A stretch of DNA of 64,000 nt from Mactra quadrangularis (lineage: Eukaryota > Mollusca > Bivalvia > Venerida > Mactridae), in the NCBI GenBank assembly GCA_025267735.1, contig CM046303.1, forward strand, positions 38,019,380-38,083,379, given 5' to 3'. Positions within the stretch are counted from its first letter, which is position 1. Every line of letters begins with the position of its first letter. The position numbers were made by a program, and so were the translations under genes. Below are positions 44,389 through 56,626 of the stretch, one piece after another. The notes beneath the pieces were generated by a model. The model did no database searches, was not told the origin of the DNA, and worked only from the letters and a program-made list of their open reading frames with translations.

Positions 44389-44420
44389 GTTCTGTTCTGT
44401 TCTGTTCTGTTCTGTTCTGT
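44389..44420 (+). repeat. (GTTCT)n retroelement tail
   Basis: About six GTTCT units directly after AGAAATAAA. Poly(A)-signal-like sequence plus a short tandem repeat is the usual 3' end of several LINE/SINE families. Taken here as the 3' end of the LINE beginning at 37790, though the link is uncertain. Confidence 0.6.
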
Positions 44421-45095
44421 CAAAGATAGTTGGTCCACCGCGTTTGTTTTACGATGTATTTGTTAATGGTATTATAGTTATAACAAAACTAGTTAATACA
44501 TGTATACATCAGAAATGTGTTACTTAGACTTGTACCTAACTTGCAATGTAATCTACGAACCTTTATATCTTTCACTTACATACTATCCACTGTCCCTGGA
44601 TCTCTTAACACAAAATTTTAACCCTGCTTCTCAACACATACTCATGTTCAAATTTCAAGATGACGCCCAATAATCGAAGCCGCAACCTTGGATTTGTAGT
44701 CAGATGCTTTACAATGTAAAATGCTCGGGCTGAAAAAGGTTTGAAATAATTAATAGTAAATGCAATCGGTATTAATTAAAATCATGATAAAAACGTTTTA
44801 AAGCAACTTTATCAATATCTCGCACAGCAGGACGTTAATGCGCAATTTGTTACAAATAAAAGATTGACCTCTCTATTTGAATATTTAACCTGTTCAAAAG
44901 ACATTCTTATCTGATTCGAGATAACAACGAAATCATCATGTTTGCTAATTTGTTTATTTCAATTGCACGCTAATCTTGAAATATTGTATTAGTATTATTT
45001 GTTAATCTATGTAGACGCAAGCCCTTTATCTTCATTGTTAAACAAATCAATGCAGACATTCATAAATTTCCTATCAATACTTGAAATCCTTTTTG
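44421..45095. other. No gene seen
   Basis: AT-rich. Around 44665-44730 a short stretch (CCGCAACCTTGGATTTGTAGTCAGATGCTT) looks like the minus-strand head of a worn tRNA-derived SINE. Confidence 0.4.
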
Positions 45096-45098
45096 TTA

Positions 45099-46499
45099 TA
45101 CCCCCGTTACACCAAACTCGTTCTCACTACGTTCTGAAAAAAATGGACCGAACGAGTTCCAACTGTGTGAAAACGGAATTGACGTAGTAGCAACTTGCTA
45201 CAGTCTGTGTACGAACGTGATGGACGAGCTCGAACGGGGTTGAACGAGAATGGGGTTTCAGAACTTTGAGTCGACTCAAAAATTTTCTGCGGCCACCCCG
45301 TTCTGCAACTAGACTGAGTAACAACGTACTGGCAACGGAATGGACGTACTGCGAACGAAATTGCCGTACTAGCATCGTACTCGGGACGTGACTTGTCGTA
45401 GTTTGATCGGGCATCAATTTGCAGTACGTTTACACACCGACCTGTTCCGTTTGTAACTCGGTTCATCCAATTTGCACACAGACTTAACTCGTCTTGATTA
45501 CGTCCATAGTGCGTTGTTATCCAGTCTAAATGTATGAAAACAAATTATAAAGTTCTGAACCAGTTTGCAACACGTTAACACACAGTTCTTAAAGTTCGCA
45601 GTAGGTTTTTGGTACGTTCTACTCGTTTTTAATAAGTTTATTGCGTTCATATGCAGTTCGTACAACACAATAACGTCTTCAGTACGATCTGGCAAGGTTT
45701 GGTATAAATACAGACCATTTCTCACCAAGAGATGGGTGTATGTCTTAGTTTTCTTCTTTTTTCTGGCTTCTGACTCTGCCCCAAATCTTCTCCCGAAACC
45801 TGGCTGTCTGAGTCATTAGAAGAAGCAGGAGATACAACACCCTCATTTTCATTGACTGGCTCAGGAGGCTCAGAATTCTTAGGCTTAACTAGAGGCTGGT
45901 CTTCAAAAGCTTCATCTAAGCAGGTGATTTTTGGAAGCGATTGTCTTAACACGCGCCGCCTGTCTGGCTCTGCTCCTTTTTCGAGGCATGGTGGTCACAG
46001 TGATGCTTGACAAATTGTGTCCTCACAGCTTATACCGCAGAACGAGAATGCCAACGGATAGAAACGTCCAGGATATTCATAGCAATCGGATCAGAACGTG
46101 ATGTCATTACGTTTAGAACGCTCTAAGAACGAGATGGGAACGTTCTTAGAACGAGTTGAACTGTCTTAAACTGGATGGTCAATAGTATAGGAGCTTAGAA
46201 GAACTAGTTATGAACGGGTTAAAACGGACTACGAACGGTTCGGACTAGTTGGAGACGGTATCTCGTGACGAGAACGGGCAATTTTACCCGATTTGAACTC
46301 GATACAAACGGACTACAGACGGGATAAAAACGAAATGCACGCGACGGGAACTGGTTCTGAACGAACTATGATCGTATAGCTGATATTTTTCGACTTAAAC
46401 GGCACGTTCTAACTCGTTCAGAACCAGTTTTGCAATATTTTTAGGACGGGGTCGAACGTTCTGAGAACTAGTTTGGTGTAACGGGGCCCTTACTTCTTA
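45099..46499. mobile_element. Harbinger-like non-autonomous DNA transposon
   Basis: 1,401 bp. The ends are inverted repeats sharing CCCCGTTACACCAAACT and then GTTCTCA (about 25 bp; left TACCCCC, right GGGCCCC at the very tip). TTA is duplicated outside both ends (45096-45098, 46500-46502), the TWA-type duplication of PIF/Harbinger elements. No DDE transposase is present. Both flanks inside the TIRs (about 45120-45560 and 46040-46480) are packed with motifs of the form GAACGNNNT and AACTNGTT, in both orientations. The middle holds a minus-strand coding fragment. Confidence 0.8.
45722..45989 (-). pseudogene. Captured or residual coding fragment inside the Harbinger-like element
   Basis: Minus strand, ATG at 45989: MPRKRSRARQAAR, then a one-base frame change near 45950 into LRQSLPKITCLDEAFEDQPL. 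It continues acidic and Ser-rich (VNENEGVVSPASSNDSDSQV), then basic (KPEKRRKLRHTPISW), stop at 45722. A basic N-terminus, acidic middle and basic end would suit a linker of a nuclear protein, for example the second Myb/MADF-like protein of Harbinger elements, but no domain is recognisable. Confidence 0.45.
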
Positions 46500-46502
46500 C
46501 GA

Positions 46503-48235
46503 AATTAACATAAATTGGAGCGACTTAACATCTATTTCGAATCACAATCACGAAAATAATCGACGGAATCTAAAGCATGTTTTAAGAGGTGATCATGTTT
46601 TTAAGGTGACAGTTCATGGAAGTTTTAGAGTAATTATGTTTTACTATTGATTATTGATTAACGCTGACTAATACATCGAGCTAAAATGCAAATAAATTCG
46701 ATATGTTGTTTTAACATTTATTTTTGTTTAAATGTTATATTTTCAATGCCAATATATATTTCCGTTGTTTTCAGTCATGATGTCGAATGTTAAATTCAAC
46801 TCGATGAAATATTGCTAAAATATACAACGTCTGCAAATTGTTTAACTATAAATTCACTGAATCAACGTGTATTAGGGCCCAGTCCCACATAAACGATTAA
46901 AAACCCCATTATTGAGTACATCTAGCGAAGACTCTTAATTCGATCCCTGGGCAACATAAGCAATAGCTCTTAAAGTACGTGTACCGTATTAAGTGTCAGG
47001 ACCACTGAGTCATGTTTGAAAAAAATATGATTCTTATTGAGACAGGCCTCATATCAAACTCCTCACAGCGGTTACGTCATGCGTTGCTACTTTGACAACT
47101 GCCTTCATATGAATCACGTACCGCAAGTAGTACCATGGAACTAATTATGTTTAAATTCAAAAAGTAATAAAGTTAAGCATAAATTCGTTAGGCGTAATGT
47201 AGCGAAAGAATAAACACTGAATAATAATCAAAGCGCTGCAAGCGCTGAAGTTAAGCGCTTTCCTGACTATGCTTTCTGGCCACTTACATATCCTTCTTCC
47301 CATAATGTGAACAGGTAAGTGCCGTGACATAATCTCAATAATAATTTCAGAATTCTAGGCTGTTTAAGAAGCATTTATTTGTAACAAGCATTTCTCAACT
47401 GACCAAGTAATTGTCACGGTCCCACGTTGGGCGTAAAATCATCACAGGGTAAAAAATATACAGGCTGACTGGGACTCGAACCTAGGACCTCTCTATTGAT
47501 AGATAGATAGAGCTATCCGGCCGCTTACATATCCTTCTTCCCATACTTTCAACAGCTCACAGGTAAACGTTAAGACACTTAATGAAATAATACAATTGTA
47601 ACAGCAAGATTTACCGGTAAATCATGGGGAAAACTTGAAACAATTCCTGCATGATACATTACTCGAGTACAAGATTATTTCTAAAGCTTCAGTGCATGGT
47701 AAGCGTTAATGCAACTTTCAGTTTCACTTCGCTATGCACATAATGCAGTCTATTGTCAGACTTTATCCGGAATTCATTTCACCGTTCCAATGAAAACGCG
47801 TGTACAAAGAACAAAAGTATTTGTTCCATAGTTCGTGCAATTTAGCAATGATATGTAACAAACGTTGTTTGTATCACAGATGCCTTTCGCATTACAAAAC
47901 ACCAAATTATTAAAAAGATACTTTAACATGCTCCTATGATCATAGACACCCCAAATACAAAAGTTCCAGCCAAAAGCCAAAATTTTGTTCTGTACAGAAA
48001 TATAAGGTATACAACTCGATGAATTCCTTATGAAATTTACTCGGAAGATATGTGACAGGTCTCCTTTCCAAGAGTAAACACCCATTCCCCTATGATTTAG
48101 CACTAAAATCGTATACTAAAAATTAGATAAACATAATAATAATGATCCGTCTTTAAACAAAATTTGTTGAAAATTTGACTTATATCGGACAAGCACTTAC
48201 GTAGATACGAGCCCAAATATACATGTATACTTTTT
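46503..48235. other. No gene; scattered SINE-like pieces
   Basis: AT-rich. A 25-bp phrase, CTTACATATCCTTCTTCCCATA, appears twice (47283-47304 and 47524-47545), so 47275-47580 probably contains two worn copies of one repeat. Minus-strand frame 47774-48103 has no recognisable motif. Confidence 0.45.
47463..47522 (-). repeat. tRNA-derived SINE head
   Basis: Read on the minus strand: GGCCGGATAGCTC (A-box region), a short GATA microsatellite expansion in the anticodon region, then GAGGTCCTAGGTTCGAGTCC with an intact B box. It looks like the head of a molluscan tRNA-type SINE. Confidence 0.6.
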
Positions 48236-48446
48236 ATTATTTTTTAACGTCGCATTCAACACATAAATAGGCCATATACATAACGGCCAGCTCTTCCTAC
48301 TATAGGTTTCCTGGACACTGTTTCTATCACCAGTACTAACTTACCCTACCACGAGGCCGACAACTCATGTATAGGGTATGACCTGCCGCGACCGGGATTC
48401 GAACCTGCGATCTTCGGATTCGAAGTCAGATATTGTTACACTTCAA
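48236..48446 (-). repeat. SINE, family 1 (copy 2)
   Basis: Co-linear with 19488-19692. The tRNA-like head on the minus strand has TCTGACTTCGAATCCGAAG and the B box AGGTTCGAATCCCGG. The other end includes TTTTTAACGTCGCATTCAAC and GGCCATATACATAACGGCC, a core motif also seen at 24360 and 63245. Confidence 0.75.
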
Positions 48447-49208
48447 TGATGATATTCAAATTAATCGCGATCGAATGCATGCCGGTCATCTCGTCTAATT
48501 ACCCTCGATAATTTCAATGTTAATACAGTTCGACTCTTTCCGGCAACTTCGTTCATCTCCGAGGGTTAAGTGACGTCATAGAAATAGCTCGATATCTTTG
48601 CGCGTATTTATATCAAAGGGCATGTTCCACTAGGCTATCGCTAGTTAGCGCTTTTAAAAGCTATTTTGTGTAGCATATAAGCGCTCGCCTTGTGAAACGT
48701 GCCCAATATAAAAGGAAAACTTTTGGACAGCTTGTTTTTAATGATTTTATGTTCCGAATGATGTACTTTTGTCTGTAATTTCGTAGAATAGAGACAATTC
48801 GTACATACTTTGAAAGAAAACTGCGTGGTTATGTTAGGATAGAGGTCGGAAGAACTATTTTGTCTTAGACTTGGGTTGGCTAAACCCGAAACGACTGTCG
48901 AAATGGTCGTAATAAGTTAAGCGCTTAAAGCGCTTAACTTAAAAAAATGTGGTTGATTTACAGGTAGTGTCAAAGATAAATTAAGTTAATTATATCGTTA
49001 TGAACCAAAATTGTTTAATTCATGAATAATTTCACCGGAAAGTGAGCAAGGTCGGTAATGAGCTGCGTTGTCCAACTAATAGGGTCCTTGGTCCACATAA
49101 CGCTACTTATGTGATGCTTTTGGTGAGAAATCTTAATTATTTTTGACAAAATTATATATATATGATACTGAATAATATAACATTAAAATTTTATATATTC
49201 AAAGATAA
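48447..49208. other. No gene seen
   Basis: AT-rich with several AGCGCTT words and the palindrome at 48913-48941. Confidence 0.4.
48913..48941. repeat. 29-bp near-perfect palindrome
   Basis: TAAGTTAAGCGCTT, centre A, AAGCGCTTAACTTA: 14-bp arms, no mismatch. Related words (AAGTTAAGCGCTT at about 47249) suggest a dispersed element end. Confidence 0.85.
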
Positions 49209-49210
49209 TA

Positions 49211-49360
49211 CAGTAAAACTCGAATATAACATACTCGTTGGGCCATAGAAATAGGTATGTTATAACCGAGGTATGTTAAATCCATATAGCATACTAAGTA
49301 TGTTATATACGAACAATATAACATACTCTTTTATAGCATACTAAAATACGGGTTTTACTC
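49211..49360. mobile_element. 150-bp pogo-like MITE
   Basis: Left end CAGTAAAACTCGAATATAAC and right end, other strand, GAGTAAAACCCGTATTTTAG, each flanked by TA (49209-49210, 49361-49362). The interior has repeated ATAACATACT/AGTATGTTAT words in both directions, so most of the element folds. CAGTAAAAC ends plus TA fit pogo-type MITEs. Confidence 0.75.
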
Positions 49361-50455
49361 TATTATTTTGTAGTGAGTTTTCTTGTTACATCTATATATG
49401 TATGTAAATTATTTAATTTAATATCAATATGTTAAATTATCAATAAAATGAATAAAGATGTCAACAAACCCATTATGCAGTTTATATATATATATATTTC
49501 TTCTGAAAATGCAGAAACAATAAAGTCGGCTTACATACCGTATAAACTGCATTAAGCTGCCAGTGACGGCAAGTGTCCAGATTGGCCACTAACAACAGGT
49601 GACTGGTTTAACCAGTTTGAATTAAAATGCCTCAAACAGTTTATTCTGACATACTAGAATTCGTCATTTTCGTAGAATTTTGATTTGTCAACAGAATGAT
49701 GTTAAAACCTGAGTCGATAGCACAGTCGGTAGCGACGGTGACAAAATATAGACCACACACTGGGTCTAAATTGGTTGTTTGGCTGTAACGTTTTTATTCG
49801 GAGTTCCGAATATTGTTTGTTTACGCCAGTTTCTTAAATTTCTCATTAGCGCATCGTCCACGGGATTCAATGTTTCTCAACCGATTTTCGTCGATTTCAT
49901 CCCAACTGATTTTTGATGAAAGTAGTAATACACAAATGAATATAATTAAAATTAAATTTGCTTATTCTATCTTAGGATTGACTTAAATGTAAATGTTAAC
50001 GTATTGTTTATAAAATATAACTGTTTTCTAAATACCAAATGCTCAAAATCAACACCTGTAGATAAAAAGTGTTGGAACTATTTGACATAAAAACCACGCC
50101 CACCTAGTTAGAAATGTTTATACCCCGGTTTCAAAAGAAATAATTTGCGGTAATTATTGAAAGAAACTGGAAATAAAAATTACTGTTCTTTAATGATGAG
50201 TTTGACGAAAATCACATACAAGAATATATTATTACAGGAACATATAAATGTATACGCATACAATGTCATATGCTCTGTTAACTAGTCGACCCTAATAAAA
50301 TAATGGAGATCATTGCGATGAAAAGCTGTTAAAGTATATTTATCAGTACCATAAGTTGGGAGAGAAACATTAGCAAATCAAGGATTTCTAGCTGGGGGAG
50401 GGGGCTATTTAAAATGAACAAAAGACTACGTAACTAATATTTTTCTTTTTTTAGT

Positions 50456-51970
50456 GATGGATGCCAACTGATTTTTGACGATTTGTAGAAGTTAGATACC
50501 CACCGATTTTGGTCGATTTGTAGAGTCTTGATTCCAGCAGTATTTTTACTATTTGTGGAATGTGGATTCCAACCGATTTTCGTCCATTTGTAAAATTTGC
50601 ATGCCAAGCGGTGTTTGACGATTTACATCAGTTTGAGTCCCAACTGATTATAGTCGATTTGTAGATTGTTGATGCCAACCGGTTTGTATAGTTCATATCT
50701 TAACCCAATTTGGTCTATTTGCAGCGGCTAAATGCCAACCGATTTTTGTCTATTTATAGAGTCTAGATGCCAACCGATTTTTGTTGATGAAAACTGATTT
50801 GGGTGGTTTTGTGGAGTCTGTATGATGACCGGTCGTTTTGTTTAGGTTGGATTCCAACCGATTTGGTCTTTTTGTAGAGGCTAGATGCCAACCGATTTTC
50901 GTCTATTTGTTCATGTCTAAATGCCAACCGATTTTCGTCGTTTTGTTTAGTATAAATGCCAACCGATTTTCGTCGTTTTGTAAAGTCAAGATGCCAACCA
51001 ATTTTGGTCTATTTGTTCCGTCTAAATGCCAACCAATTTTCGTCGTTTTGTAGGGGTTAGATGCCAACCGATTTTGGTCTATTTGTTCAGTCTGAATGCC
51101 AACCGATTTTCGTCGTTTTGTAGGGGTTAGATGACAACCGATTTTCGTCTATTTGTTCCGTCTAAATGCTAACCGATTTTCGTCGTTTTGTTAAGCTTGG
51201 ATCCCAACCGATTTACGTCTATTTGTTTAGTCTAAATGCCAACCGATTTTCGTCTTTTTGTTCAGTCTAAATGCCAACCGATTTTCGTCGTTTTCTTAAG
51301 CTTGGATCCCAACCGATTTTCGTCTTTTTGTAGCAGCTAGATGCCAACCGATTTTTGTCTATTTGTTCCGTCTAAATGCCAACCGATTTTCGTCGTTTTG
51401 TTAAGCTTGGATCCCAACCGATTTTCGTCTATTTGAAGCGGTTAGATGCCAACCGATTTTTGTCTATATGTAGCGGCTAGATAGCAACCGATTTTCGTCT
51501 ATTTGTTCAGTCTAAATGCAAACCGATTTTGGTCAATTTATAAAGTCAATATGCCAACCGATTTTTGTCTATTTGTTAGTCTAAATGCCAACCGAATTTC
51601 GTCTATTTGTAGCGGCTAGATGCCAACCGATTTTTCGTCTATTTGTAGGGATAAGATACCAACCGATTTTTGTCTATTTGTTCAGTCTAAATGCCAACCG
51701 ATTTTCGTCTATTTGCAGGGGTTAGATTCCAACCGATTTTCGTCTATATGTTCAGTCTAAATGCCAACCGATTTTTGTCTATTTGTTCCGTCTAAATGCC
51801 ATCCGATTTTTGTCTATTTGTAGCGATTAGGTGCCAACCGATTTTTGTCTATTTGTTTAGTCTAAATGCCATCCGATTTTCGACTATTTGTAGCGATTAG
51901 GTGCCAACTGATTTTCGTATTTTTGTTCAGTCTAAAAGCCAACCGATTTTCGTCTATTTGTATGGGTTAT
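50456..51970 (+). repeat. 35-bp tandem array, forward arm
   Basis: About 40 units with consensus AAATGCCAACCGATTTTCGT then CTATTTGTTCAGTCT. Unit ends vary in blocks (TTCAGTCT, TAGCGGCTAG, TTAAGCTTGGATCC), which shows higher-order copying. The units decay toward the left edge. Confidence 0.95.
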
Positions 51971-52104
51971 ATCCAGTACTCGCCTTCCCTTCCACAAGAC
52001 CGGAAACTTCTCCATATTATCCATATTATCAATGGAGCAAAATACACATTGTTATAATACATGTATATTAATATCGTTTTCATTCAAAGTAATTTAACAT
52101 ATAA

Positions 52105-54290
52105 TAGACAGAACAAATAGACGAAAATTTGTTGGCATTTAGAATGAACAAAAAAGATGATTATTGGTTGGCATTGAGACTGAACAAATAGACGAAATTC
52201 GGTTGGCATTGAGACTGAACAAACAGACGAAAATCAATTGGCATTTAGACTGAACAAAACGACGAAAATCGGTTGGCATTTAGACTGAACAAATAAATGA
52301 AAATCAGATGGCATCTAACTGATATAAATAGACGAAAATCGATTGGCATTTAGACTGAACAAATAGACAAAAATCGGTTGGGATCCAAGCTAAACAAAAC
52401 GACAGAAAAAAAGACGAAAAATTGTTGGCATTGAGACTAAACAAATAGAAGAAATTCGGTTGCATTGAGACTGAACAAATAGACGAAATTCGGTTGGCAT
52501 TGATACTGAACAAATAGACGAAAATCGGTTGGCATTTAGACTGAACAAAACGACGAAAATCGGTTAGCATTTAGACGGAACAAATAAACGAAAATCAGTT
52601 GGCATCTAACTGCTATAAATTGACGAAAATCGGTTGACATTTAGACTGAACAAATAAGACAAAAATCGGTTGGGGTCCAAGCTAAACAAAACGACAAATA
52701 TCGGTTGGCATTTAGACAGAACAAATATACGAAAATTGGTTGGCATTTATACTGAACAAATAGATGATAATTGGTTGGTATTTAGACCGAACAAATATGC
52801 GAAAATCGGTTGGCATTGAGACTAAACAAATAGACGAAATTCGGTTGGCATTGAGACTGAACAAATAGACGAAAATCGGTTGGCATTTAGACTGAACAAA
52901 ACGACGAAAAAGCGGTTGGCATTTCTACTGAACAAATAGACGAAAATCGGTTGGCATCTAACCGCTATAAATATACGAAAATCGGTTGGCATTTAGACTG
53001 AACAAATAGACAAAAATCGGTTGGAATCCAAGCTAAACAAAACGACGAATATCGATTGGCATTTAGAATGAACAAATAGACGAAAATCTGTTGGCAACTA
53101 ATCCCTACAAAACGACAAAAATCGGTTGGCATCTTGACTTCACAAATCGACCAAAATCGGTTGGCATTTAGATTGATCAAATATACAAAATCGGTTGGCA
53201 TCTTGACTTCACAAATCGACCAAAATCGGTTGGCATTTAGACCGAACAAATATTGAAAAATCGGTTGGCATCTTCACTTTACAAATCGACCAAAATCGGG
53301 TGGCATTTAGACTGAACAAATAGACGAAAATCGGTTGGCATCTAGCCGCTACATATAGCAAAACTCGGTTGGCATTTAGGTTCTGCAAATGAAGGCATTA
53401 AGACTGAATAAATAGACAAAAACAGGTTGGCATCTACACTTCACAAATCGACCAAAATCGGTTGGGATGCAAGCTCAACCAAACAACCAAAATCGGTTGG
53501 GATCGAAGCTAAACAAAACGACGAAATTCGGTGGGCATTTAGACTGAACAAATATAGACGAAAATCGGTTGGCATCTAGCCGCTACAAATCGACCAAAAT
53601 CGGTTGGGATGCAAGCTAAACAAAACGACCAAAATCGGTTGGCATTCCGACTCAACAAAACGACCAAAATCGGTTGGCATTTAGACACTAGTAATCAACC
53701 AAAATTGGTTTGCACCTAGACTCTACAAATAGACGAAAATCAGTTGACATTTAGACTGAACAAATATACCAAAATCGGTTGGGATCTAAACACTAGTAAT
53801 CGCCCAAAATCGGTTGGCATTTAGACTATACAAATCTTCCAAAATCGGTTGGCACATTGACTCCACGAATGGACAAAATTTTTTTGGGATCCAGCTCTAC
53901 AAAATCAGTTGGCAAAAAGGGCATTTGTTGCTCGACAAATCGACGAAAATCGGTTGGCATCCAGAATCCGCAAATTGACAGAAATCGGTAAGAAATCCTT
54001 ATGTTCAAAATATCCAACACGTGTATACTTTTTACAATTGGAACGGTTGACATCCAGACTCAACAAATTATTCTTAATCGGTTAGCATCCAGAATCTGCA
54101 AATTGTCAAAAATAAGTTGGCAAATAAACTCTACAATCGACCCAAAACGGTTGGCATCTTGACTCTACTAATAAATGAAATCGTTTTGCATACACAGTCT
54201 ACAAATGAACCAAAATTGGTTGGAAGCCATCCTATCAATACTTAAAAATCCGTTGGCATCCAAGTTATACAAAACATCATTTCGTCGGTT
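52105..54290 (-). repeat. 35-bp tandem array, reverse arm
   Basis: About 60 units of the same repeat in opposite orientation (AGACTGAACAAATAGACGAA then AATCGGTTGGCATTT). Longer and more varied than the forward arm, with increasing decay to the right. Together the arms could form an extended stem or cruciform. Confidence 0.95.
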
Positions 54291-55021
54291 CTTTTTTACT
54301 TAATGAGCTGAACGAAATTATGCACAAATTACAAATGTCGAAGGCATTGTACATAATAATACTCATATCGTTGAAGGAACAAAACTGTTTTATTTATAAA
54401 ATATGTACTATTCAAAAATCTTAAAAACTACAAAATTGTATGTTGTTATAGTCTAGCGAAGTTCCATTTAATCCTTATCGTCCCTTATGCATTAAAATCT
54501 GGTCATATTTTCATAGCATGAAATTAATTATAAAAGTAAACGAGTGTTTTCTAAATGAAATCTTGTTAGACTTGCAGGCCCGTAGGAACCGGGGAGGTTA
54601 GGGGGCTCAGCCCTGTCACACTCAATTCATTGATACATTCGTGTTTTTTCAGCAAAATTGCACGCTATATATAACTAAAACGGCCTAGTCAGTCTTAAGC
54701 CTGAGAAAAAGGCGAGGGTTTTTATAGGACAAGACTAGATGTATATGAAAATTAAGTACTGTTTTCCTCTCCTTAAAAAACCCTAAATCTGAAAATGCTT
54801 CCTACGTGCCTGACAAGTTATACCAAAGACAAATGTGACTGCAGTGCCATATCGCCTTACTACCATCTAAATTATACAACAAATGTACTATAAGGCAACC
54901 CTTTTAAACAGGAAGGCGGGGCTATGGGCGGTTCTAATATTGGACTACTTTCATCAAAAATCGGTTGGGATGAAATCGACGAAAATCGGTTGAGAAACAT
55001 TGAATCCCTGTAGCAACACCT

Positions 55022-55175
55022 AATAAAGGTTATATCACAGCGGTCAGTCCACCTACTCACTGTTCCTGAAGAGGCTTTATCTCTGGATTAAGCTGTTAAC
55101 AAACTACTAGGTGCATACTTCGTCAGTGACTTACGACTGCCCTACATGATTTAGAATCAGGGGAAGGAGACAGAA
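55022..55175 (+). repeat. SINE family 2 (copy 2)
   Basis: Co-linear with 24395-24545; no tRNA-like head found here. It lies immediately outside the right end of the foldback element. Confidence 0.65.
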
Positions 55176-56626
55176 TGGCCGTAGAAATTATTAATGCTGT
55201 CGATTACATTCTTTTTCAAACTCTCTTCACAATAAAAATATGCTTGAGTCATTTACAATATTGAACGATTGAATTTACGTATTACTATGACTACTGTTGT
55301 AATTAGTCAAAGCTATATACTGTTACAATATGACTATCACATTGTTTAATTAGTCTGTGTGTCAAATAAATATCTAATAAAGGAGAGATTTAAAACTATG
55401 TCATTGTTATCTGTTATGTGTGCTACGTAGTACACATTTTTGAGTAAAGTTGGACTTACACCTTGCTGCTATTCTATGATTTATATAGTAACTGAACAGA
55501 AAATAATGTATTTAAACCCCATTTATGCTTATCATAAATATCTTAAAAATTAATTTTACCTGTACTGATGGTGTTTAATGATGAAGGTTAAAATTTACAG
55601 ATATAATTAAGAATTAATTGTTTGATAAATTATATTTCTTTTTTTCATTCGATTACCTGATTTAACAAAGAGGTTCATGTAGTCAAGTGAATTGGATTAT
55701 TTTTTTGGAAAATAGTTGAAAGTGTTTTATATGCACAAATTATCTATATCTTGTAAGAAAATAAACAAATGTTAAGATTCAAAGTGTTATACTAAGATTT
55801 AATACCCGAGTTTATTATTACACACAAACTAGTTATTTTGAAGAAAAAGTGATATATGTTCCAAACATTAATTATGTTAATGACGTCAACAAGTACAAAT
55901 AATATATTCAATACATTAATTGATAGTATGATAACTATCATTCATATTATTAATATATTTAAGTTAAATGCAGTTATTGTATTTTTTAAATGAGTATGTT
56001 TTATTAACATTTTCTATTCAGGATTTTTTCCTTAATCTCTCCAGATCTTGTTAGATTACACTTTGGTTAAATGAAACTTTTCCATCATAATCCTTTATTC
56101 TTTATTGAATAGATTTTATAATCCCTAAGCTCTCACAGTGCTTCAAACTGTACCTTCAGAGAGATAAAAATCTATATAATTTTTTATTTTCTTGAAAGGG
56201 TTTGATACTCCAGTATCCAAGTCAGGGTGCTACTTAATGTATCATAGTTAACACTAATAGTGTGACTTTACCAATGATAGTTCAAACTATTTTATTGCAC
56301 AAGATTTTCAAAAGACCCCCCCCCCCATAAACAAAACCCACTTCAAAACAGAGGATTTTCCAAATTTACTGACTTGTAAGTATTTAAACCCGATATAGTC
56401 ATGGATGGATTTTATTGCAAGTATTTTATCCATTGTGATACTCATTGACAAAATGTGTATTGATGATTTTATCCTTGTTAAATTTATTTCACCTAAGGAC
56501 TTGCATCCAACGCGCCGTAAAATTCAGGTTTAATTGCACACGACCCGAACAGTTACAGTCCGGAAATAATTATCTGTAAAACAAACCCATTACGCGGGAA
56601 TCAGCACTTATAATAATGTATACAGT
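55176..56626. other. AT-rich, no gene seen
   Basis: Only a run of nine to ten C at about 56317 stands out. Confidence 0.4.

Larger units (their letters stand above)
37790..44420 (+). mobile_element. Two-ORF non-LTR retrotransposon, nearly complete
   Basis: ORF1 (37944-39302) and ORF2 (39318-43029) are separated by 15 bp and followed by a 3' region ending in AATAAA (44383) and (GTTCT)n (44389-44420). The 5' edge is approximate. ORF2 has an AP-type endonuclease, reverse transcriptase and a C-terminal zinc knuckle, so insertion would be by target-primed reverse transcription. Only one coding lesion was found. A 0.7-kb inverted-repeat unit with a tRNA-like sequence lies in the 3' part and may be a nested insertion; alternatively the LINE ends near 43040 and the tail at 44389 belongs to another element. 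Confidence 0.8.
49862..55008. mobile_element. Foldback element with inverted minisatellite arms
   Basis: 65-bp terminal inverted repeats (49862-49926 and 54944-55008) match with one difference; the tip is GGGATTCAATG. Inside lie two arrays of the same 35-bp unit, plus orientation at 50456-51970 and minus at 52105-54290, separated by about 135 bp. The TIR itself contains two copies of the unit core (CAACCGATTTTCG and CAACYGATTTTTG), so the arrays probably grew from the TIR. Unique DNA of about 0.53 and 0.65 kb lies between TIR and array on each side. This matches the general design of Drosophila FB elements. No transposase and no clear target duplication. Confidence 0.8.

Noticed and set aside
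45107..45466. 119- and 96-codon minus-strand frames
   Set aside because: They lie across the motif-dense sub-terminal region of the Harbinger-like element in two frames at once and show no domain.
50838..53249. Open frames of 60-95 codons with repeated peptides such as NRFSSICM or PTDFCLFVQS
   Set aside because: They are translations of the 35-bp repeat (about 11.7 codons per unit) and break wherever a unit changes length.
50456..54290. CRISPR array
   Set aside because: Units are contiguous 35-bp tandem repeats without unique spacers, degenerate, in both orientations, in a eukaryotic spliced-gene context with no cas genes.
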